Of a stretch of DNA of 64,000 bases, positions 59,026 through 64,000 are shown piece by piece. A program made the position numbers and the translations under genes. The notes under the pieces were generated by a model. The model searched no databases. It saw only the letters and a list, made by a program, of their open reading frames with translations, and was not told the origin of the DNA. Each line of letters begins with the position of its first letter. Within the stretch, counting starts at the first letter, position 1. The stretch covers positions 1 through 64,000 of the forward strand of contig NZ_JBKFEY010000013.1 of NCBI RefSeq assembly GCF_046507575.1, given 5' to 3'. The DNA comes from Pontitalea aquivivens. Its GTDB lineage: Bacteria > Pseudomonadota > Alphaproteobacteria > Rhodobacterales > Rhodobacteraceae.

Positions 59026-60574
59026 CCCCGCCACCCCGCTTCGGATTGGCCTGGTGACGGGGCCGGGCTGGCTGCCCCAGGGCTGGCAGGCACTGGTCAT
59101 CGACCGCATCCTGGCCGATCCGCGCCTGATGCTGGCGGGCAGGATCAGGGGCCGGGCCGATGCCGCCCCCGTCCCCCCCCCGCGCCTTGTTCGCGCCACG
59201 ATGCGCGCCGAACGCGCGCTAAGCCGTTTCATCACCCCGCACTATCCTGCGGATGCCGCACGGCAAGCTGTCACAGCCCTTGCAGACCTGGGCGCCGATC
59301 CCGGGGCGGGCGGGCGGACCGATCTGGCGCTGGCGCTGGACCGCTTTCGCCTTGCCCCCGATCAATTGCCCCTGGCGGGTCTGGGCGAATGGTCACTGGC
59401 CGCAGGCGGGGTTGAAGGTACCATCCCCGATTGGCTGCTGCTTGCGCCCGACGCCTGCCACGACGGCGCCATCCCCATTGAAATCCGCGCGCGCAGCGCC
59501 AACAGGCCGGACCCGGTGGTTCTGGACCGTGCCGATTTCAACCCCAAGCTGCTGGCCGGGTTGACCGCAGAATTCCTGCGCGAGAAAGCCGCCCTGTTCC
59601 TGCTGCGCGCGCTGGCCCATCAGGCACAAGCCCCCGCGCCGATGCCCGCACAAACCGCACCGCCGCTGGCCGCCCCGGCACGGCTGGCGCTGGCCGATTA
59701 CGCGGCCCGGGTGTCAAAAGGGCTGGCCCGGCGCCTGGATGACCGCCTGCGCGAGGGGCTGCACCGGGGCCGCGCCCACTGGCGCCTGGCGATTGGCACG
59801 GGCGACGCGCTGGGGCTTGACCCGGCCCGCGCGACCAACCTGCCGCGGCACCACTTTTCAATGGCCGATCCGTTCCTGTTCGACCACGCGGGCACCCTGC
59901 ATCTGTTCTATGAGGCGCAGGACCGCACCAATGGCCGCGGCTGGATCGAGGTCGCACGCCTGGATGACAACCGCCTTGTGCCGCTTGGCCCCGCGCTGCG
60001 GTGCGACTATCACCTGTCCTTTCCGCAGGTCTTTGCGACGGGCGGCGCGATCTACATGCTGCCAGAAACCCAGGGCAACCGCAGGCTTGAAATCTGGCGC
60101 GCCACCGATTTCCCCCTGCGCTGGACCCTGCATGCCACCGCGTTTCAGGACCAGTATCTGGCCGATTCCACGCTTTTCCTGCATGCCGGGCAATGGTGGC
60201 TGTTCACCAACCTGTCCGATCATGCGCTGTTTCAGGAACATTCCAGCAGCCTGCATCTGTTCGCCGTGGACGGCCCCGATCTGCGCCGGATCGTTCCGCA
60301 TCCGCTGAACCCGGTGGTGATGGACAGCCGGATCGCGCGCAACGCCGGATCGGTCATCGTGCAGGATGGCCGGCTTTTGCGCCCCTCTCAGGTCAATGCG
60401 CACGGGATCTATGGCTATGGCCTGAACCTGATGGAGATCGAGCGGCTGGACCTTAAGGGCTATCGCGAAAGGCTGGTGCGTCGCTTCACCCCCGCCGACC
60501 GCCCCGGTGCCGGGGGCCTGCACCACCTGTCGGTGGCGGGTGGACGGCAGGTGTTCGACTGGTTCAGCCCATGA
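59018..60574 (+). CDS. GINT1-like beta-propeller glycosyltransferase candidate
   Basis: The 518-residue protein has an N-terminal part (1-220) with the start IGLVTGPGWLPQGWQ resembling formyltransferase-like folds in related fusions. The C-terminal part (about 255-515) matches the glucosamine inositolphosphorylceramide transferase N-terminal five-bladed propeller: HHFSMADPFLFDHAGTLHLF, CDYHLSFPQVFATGGAIYML and the acidic PET. In bacteria these proteins occur in surface-polysaccharide loci, and the activity here is unproven. A coupled leader ORF precedes it, and the glycoside hydrolase start overlaps its stop as ATGA. Confidence 0.78.
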   Translation: MADPATPLRIGLVTGPGWLPQGWQALVIDRILADPRLMLAGRIRGRADAAPVPPPRLVRATMRAERALSRFITPHYPADAARQAVTALADLGADPGAGGRTDLALALDRFRLAPDQLPLAGLGEWSLAAGGVEGTIPDWLLLAPDACHDGAIPIEIRARSANRPDPVVLDRADFNPKLLAGLTAEFLREKAALFLLRALAHQAQAPAPMPAQTAPPLAAPARLALADYAARVSKGLARRLDDRLREGLHRGRAHWRLAIGTGDALGLDPARATNLPRHHFSMADPFLFDHAGTLHLFYEAQDRTNGRGWIEVARLDDNRLVPLGPALRCDYHLSFPQVFATGGAIYMLPETQGNRRLEIWRATDFPLRWTLHATAFQDQYLADSTLFLHAGQWWLFTNLSDHALFQEHSSSLHLFAVDGPDLRRIVPHPLNPVVMDSRIARNAGSVIVQDGRLLRPSQVNAHGIYGYGLNLMEIERLDLKGYRERLVRRFTPADRPGAGGLHHLSVAGGRQVFDWFSP

Positions 60575-62190
60575 AACGGGCAGGCGTGCTGATCAGCCTG
60601 TGGCTGCTGGCAGGCCCGGCCCTGGCACAGGAAGCGCCCTTCCGGCTGGGCGTGCAAACGCATTTCGAACAGGGCTGGTCGCCCGCGCTGATCGACCGGG
60701 CGGCGGATCTGGGCGCGCGGCTTTTGCGCGACGAAATCGCCTGGGCCGATGCCGAAACCGCGCCCGGCCAGTATGATTTCGCCCGCGCGGACGTCTACAT
60801 GCAGGCCATCGCGGCACGCGGCCTTCAGGTGCAGATCGTGACACTGGATGGTCACCCCGCCCATGACAGGGGCCAGACACCCCATACCGCCGCGGGCCGC
60901 GCCGCCTATGCCGATTTCCTGGCCGCGATGCTGGCGCGCTATTCCGGCACGATCCATCAGCTGGAACTGGGGAATGAGGTCAATTCCCGCGAATTTCTGC
61001 ATGGCCCCTTTGCCGCCGACCCCGCCCGCGCCTTTGCCCGCATGGCGGGCACGCTGGCCGCCCGGCTGGGCCCCGCCGCCGACCGCCCGCCAATCGTATG
61101 CACCGGGGTCAACACGCTGGCGCTTGGCTTTCTGCGTGACACCTTTCGTCACGGCACGCTGGACCATTGCGATGCGATCTCGGTCCATCCCTACCGTGAA
61201 CACCCTGAAACGCTGGATCTGGAACTGGCCCGGCTGCGCGCGCTGATGCACGAGATGGGTGGTGAGAAGCCGGTCGTCGTCACCGAATTCGGCAAGTGGG
61301 TCGAAGACCCTGCGCAATCGCCGGCCCATATGCTGAAAATGGTGGCGATCATGGGCGCGGCGGGGGTGCAGGATGCCTATTGGTATGCGCTGATGGATGA
61401 ACCCTGGTGGCCGAACATGGGCCTGCTGGCGACCGACGGCCAGGAAAAGCCCGCCGCCGCCGCCTTTCGCCTGCTGCAGGACCGGCTTTTGCCGCTGGGC
61501 CGGCCGCAAGGTCGCAGCACCACCCGAACCGCGCGCATCTATGAATTCGGCACCGGGGGGCGGGCCTTCGTGGTCTGGGGCGCGGGCGGGGTGCTGCGGG
61601 TCGGCGGCCCTGCGGAATTTCTGGACGCCACGGGCCAGCCCGTGCCACGCCCCGACCGTCTGGGCGATGATCCGGTCGTGGTGCTGGGCACGGGGCTTGA
61701 CCTGCGCGTTGACCAGACCCCGCCCGTCGCCGATGCGATGTATCAGTTCGGCACCCCGCCCTGGTCCTATTTCGCACGCCGGCCCGGTCTGGGCCTGACG
61801 CCGCTGGAAATCATCGACGGGCAATGGGGGTCCTATCGCGGGGCGCCGGACCTTGATCCGCTGCGGATCACCGATGACTGGATCACCACCGCCCGCTTTA
61901 CCGATGGCCCCTTTCACGCCGTCGAACGCTTTACCGCCACCGATGCCGGACACCATCGCGTGACCGCACAATGGCAAGCCGCCCCGGGGGCCGAGCCGTC
62001 GCGGATCGAAATCCGCCACAACGGCGCCCTGGTGGCGCAGGGCCAGACCGGCCCCCACCCCTTTGCCGTCACCGCGCTGGACCTGACCCTGGCCGCCGGC
62101 GACCGGCTGGAGTTTGAGGCCGCCCCCGCAGGCCCGAACGGCGACGGCGCCCTGCGCCGCCGGATAAGGATTGTGGGGCCCCTGCCCTGA
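60571..62190 (+). CDS. Secreted clan GH-A glycoside hydrolase-like protein
   Basis: The protein has 539 residues with a signal peptide ending at ALAQE. The N-terminal 310 residues form a TIM barrel with the two GH-A glutamates in HQLELGNEVNS (acid/base) and VVVTEFGKWVE (nucleophile), as in GH39-like or cellulase families. The C-terminal 200 residues are beta-rich and may bind carbohydrate. It should act on the polysaccharide made with the upstream protein, but the exact substrate is unknown. It is coupled to the upstream gene by ATGA and converges with the NRPS-like gene. Confidence 0.85.
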   Translation: MKRAGVLISLWLLAGPALAQEAPFRLGVQTHFEQGWSPALIDRAADLGARLLRDEIAWADAETAPGQYDFARADVYMQAIAARGLQVQIVTLDGHPAHDRGQTPHTAAGRAAYADFLAAMLARYSGTIHQLELGNEVNSREFLHGPFAADPARAFARMAGTLAARLGPAADRPPIVCTGVNTLALGFLRDTFRHGTLDHCDAISVHPYREHPETLDLELARLRALMHEMGGEKPVVVTEFGKWVEDPAQSPAHMLKMVAIMGAAGVQDAYWYALMDEPWWPNMGLLATDGQEKPAAAAFRLLQDRLLPLGRPQGRSTTRTARIYEFGTGGRAFVVWGAGGVLRVGGPAEFLDATGQPVPRPDRLGDDPVVVLGTGLDLRVDQTPPVADAMYQFGTPPWSYFARRPGLGLTPLEIIDGQWGSYRGAPDLDPLRITDDWITTARFTDGPFHAVERFTATDAGHHRVTAQWQAAPGAEPSRIEIRHNGALVAQGQTGPHPFAVTALDLTLAAGDRLEFEAAPAGPNGDGALRRRIRIVGPLP

Positions 62191-62199
62191 CGCGCCCCG

Positions 62200-64000
62200 T
62201 CAGACTGCGGTCCTGCGCGCCCCGCCCCGGAACGCGCGCAGCGACGGTCGGGCCGGGCCGGGATCATCGGCGCCCCTGGCATCGGCATGGGCGGCCAGAT
62301 CGCGGATCGTGGGATGGCGCAGCAGGTCGCGCGCCTCAAGGTTCAGGCCCGCTTCGATCATCCGCGCCGCGATGCGGAACACCGTCAGCGAATCCGCGCC
62401 AAGGACATAAAGCGTATCGGTGGTGCTGATTTCATCCAGGCCCAGAACCTCTTGCCAGATCGCGGCCAGCGCCTGTTCGGTGGGGGTTGCCGCCGGGCTG
62501 CGCAACGGCGTGACAACGGCCTGCGCCTCGGGGGCGGGCAGGGCCTTGCGGTCCAGCTTGCCATTGGCCGTCCTTGGCAGATCGCTCAGGCTGACCCAGG
62601 CGGTGGGCACCATATAGCCGGGCAGCCGCGCGGCCAGAACCGGCGCGGGATCGACCGGGCCGGGATCGACCGGGCCGGCATGGGCGCGGTCGCGCACCAG
62701 ATAGCCGACCAGCTGTTCGCCGCCCTGGGGCGCAGGGCGCAAGGCCACCGCCGCCGCCGCGATTCCGTCGATGGCGCGCAAGGCGGCCTCAACCTCGCCC
62801 AGTTCGATGCGGAAACCGCGCAGCTTGATCTGCCCGTCCTGCCTGCCCAGAAGCTCGACCCGCCCGTCCGCCAGCCGCCGTGCCAGATCGCCGCTGCGAT
62901 ACAACCGCCGCGCACGGCCATTGACCACCACATCGCGGAAGGCCTCGGCGGTCAGGTCGGGGCGGTCGAAATACCCCCCCGCCAGACCCGCGCCGCCGAT
63001 GTTCAGCTCACCCACCGCGCCCGGGGGGACCAGTTCATCCATCGGCCCCAGCACATGCAATTCGGTATTGGCGATCGGATGGCCGATGCTGATGCGCCCG
63101 TCCGGGGCGACCCGGTCCACCGCCGACCAGATCGTGGTTTCGGTGGGGCCATACAGGTTCCACAGCGCCCCGCCCCCGGCCAGCAGCCGCCGTGCCAGAT
63201 CGGCGGGCAGCGGTTCGCCCCCGCACCACATGGTCAGCCCCGGCTGCGGGGCCAGCCCCGCCTCAAGCAGCATCATCCACAGCGTGGGCGTAGCCTGCAT
63301 ATGGGTGATGTCGCCCTGCGCCAGCCGCGCGACCAGACGAAAGCCGTCCAGCACATCCTCGGCCGGGGCGATCACCACCCTGGCCCCACACAAAAGCGGG
63401 CCGAACAGTTCCAGCGCGGCGATGTCAAAGCTGGTGGTGGTGACCGCAAGCATCACATCATCGCGGGCAAGGCCCGGTTCGCGCAGCATGGATTGCAACA
63501 GGTTCACCACCGCACGGTGGCCGATCTCTACCCCCTTGGGCACGCCGGTGGAACCCGAGGTGAAGATGACATAGGCTGTGGCCGCCGCATCACCGGCCAC
63601 GGGTGCCGGCCGCGCATCCATGGGCAGATCGGCCAGCGCGACACAGGGCCGGCCCGCCGCATGTTCGGGCGCGTCCGTTCCATCATGGATCACCGCATCC
63701 GCCCGTGCCGCACCGATAACCGCCACCAGCCGGGCAGGCGGCTGCAGCGGGTCCAGCGGCACATAGGCATGGCCCGCCTTCAGCACCCCCAGCATCGCCG
63801 CGACGCAATCCGCCCCCCGCGCGACCGAAACCGCCACCCGGCCGCCGGGCGCGGGCAACAGCCGCTGCACCGCCGCCGCCACCGCATCGGCGCGTGCCAT
63901 CAGATCGGCATAGCGCATCCGTCCGGCCGCATCCTCGATCGCGATGCGGTCGGGCATTGCGCGCGCCGCCGCCTCGATCAGACCATGCAGCGTGCCATCG
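62200..64000 (-). CDS. NRPS-like adenylation-carrier protein (5' end outside window)
   Basis: The frame is open to the window edge; its first internal Met is at 63957, but upstream residues (LHGLIEAAAR) continue the adenylation-domain start, so the gene begins before the window. The core motifs are FTSGSTGVPKG, LYGPTETTIW, YRSGDLARR, KLRGFRIELGEVE and NGKLDRKAL, followed by a carrier domain with GADSL (the phosphopantetheine Ser) and a short tail. No condensation or thioesterase domain follows, so the visible part is an A-T module. The amino acid activated is not determined. A 15-bp tandem repeat encodes GPVDPGPVDP in the linker. Confidence 0.92.
   Translation of the reverse strand, partial: DGTLHGLIEAAARAMPDRIAIEDAAGRMRYADLMARADAVAAAVQRLLPAPGGRVAVSVARGADCVAAMLGVLKAGHAYVPLDPLQPPARLVAVIGAARADAVIHDGTDAPEHAAGRPCVALADLPMDARPAPVAGDAAATAYVIFTSGSTGVPKGVEIGHRAVVNLLQSMLREPGLARDDVMLAVTTTSFDIAALELFGPLLCGARVVIAPAEDVLDGFRLVARLAQGDITHMQATPTLWMMLLEAGLAPQPGLTMWCGGEPLPADLARRLLAGGGALWNLYGPTETTIWSAVDRVAPDGRISIGHPIANTELHVLGPMDELVPPGAVGELNIGGAGLAGGYFDRPDLTAEAFRDVVVNGRARRLYRSGDLARRLADGRVELLGRQDGQIKLRGFRIELGEVEAALRAIDGIAAAAVALRPAPQGGEQLVGYLVRDRAHAGPVDPGPVDPAPVLAARLPGYMVPTAWVSLSDLPRTANGKLDRKALPAPEAQAVVTPLRSPAATPTEQALAAIWQEVLGLDEISTTDTLYVLGADSLTVFRIAARMIEAGLNLEARDLLRHPTIRDLAAHADARGADDPGPARPSLRAFRGGARRTAV
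62647..62676. repeat. In-frame 15-bp tandem duplication in the adenylation gene
   Basis: GGGATCGACCGGGCC occurs twice in direct succession (62647-62661 and 62662-62676). On the coding strand it reads Gly-Pro-Val-Asp-Pro twice, in a loop near the end of the adenylation domain. It does not break the frame. Confidence 0.85.

Overview
The window looks like chromosomal DNA from a Rhodobacteraceae/Paracoccaceae alphaproteobacterium (Rhodobacter, Paracoccus and relatives). It is high-GC by eye and tightly packed, with many ATGA and GTGA gene overlaps. It carries a nos cluster in the Paracoccus order nosCRZDFYLX, a Tad pilus locus, several Crp/Fnr regulators and a pair of gene-transfer-agent (GTA) head-spike genes beside polysaccharide genes. 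I see no rRNA, tRNA, CRISPR array, transposase or phage structural block.

Layout. 1-7243 (minus): part of a tad/cpa Flp pilus locus, read as tadD, prepilin peptidase, tadG-like, flp pilin, cpaB, cpaC secretin, a small lipoprotein and two tadE-like minor pilins, the last cut by the window edge. 7506-11347 (plus): a four-gene molybdenum-hydroxylase operon (FAD, 2Fe-2S and Mo-cofactor subunits plus a MoaD-like carrier). 11365-16537: housekeeping and regulatory genes, namely DUF2267, a ribosome hibernation factor with a cold-shock-like tail behind an FNR-type promoter, an M29 aminopeptidase, a divergent pair of Crp/Fnr regulators (one with FnrL-like cysteines) and an EEP-family hydrolase.

16595-36874: an exopolysaccharide/capsule locus. 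It has an initiating sugar-phosphate transferase, Wzx-like flippase, sulfotransferase, two glycosyltransferases, two O-antigen polymerase/ligase-like proteins, a Wzc-type tyrosine kinase, a PPP-family phosphatase, manC, manB, a nucleotide-sugar epimerase and several unassigned secreted proteins. The two GTA head-spike genes sit inside it, and an MFS exporter closes it.

36944-41265: tricarballylate-type oxidation genes tcuB and tcuA, a GntR regulator with a palindromic operator, and a divergent AbrB-family membrane protein. 41281-44712: a small membrane protein, a MgtC/DUF4010 protein and a natural fusion of acetate kinase with a PduL-type phosphotransacylase. 44883-53987 (minus): the complete nitrous oxide reductase operon, followed by two converging Crp/Fnr genes of Dnr/Nnr type with FNR-like boxes. 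55879-62190: a Sel1-repeat secreted protein, dadA, a GINT1-like beta-propeller glycosyltransferase candidate and a secreted glycoside hydrolase. 62200-64000: the 3' part of an NRPS-like adenylation-carrier gene.

Themes that connect the parts are surface structures (pilus, capsule, GTA receptor), low-oxygen physiology (FNR-like regulators, nos, hibernation factor, possibly acetate overflow) and organic-acid use.
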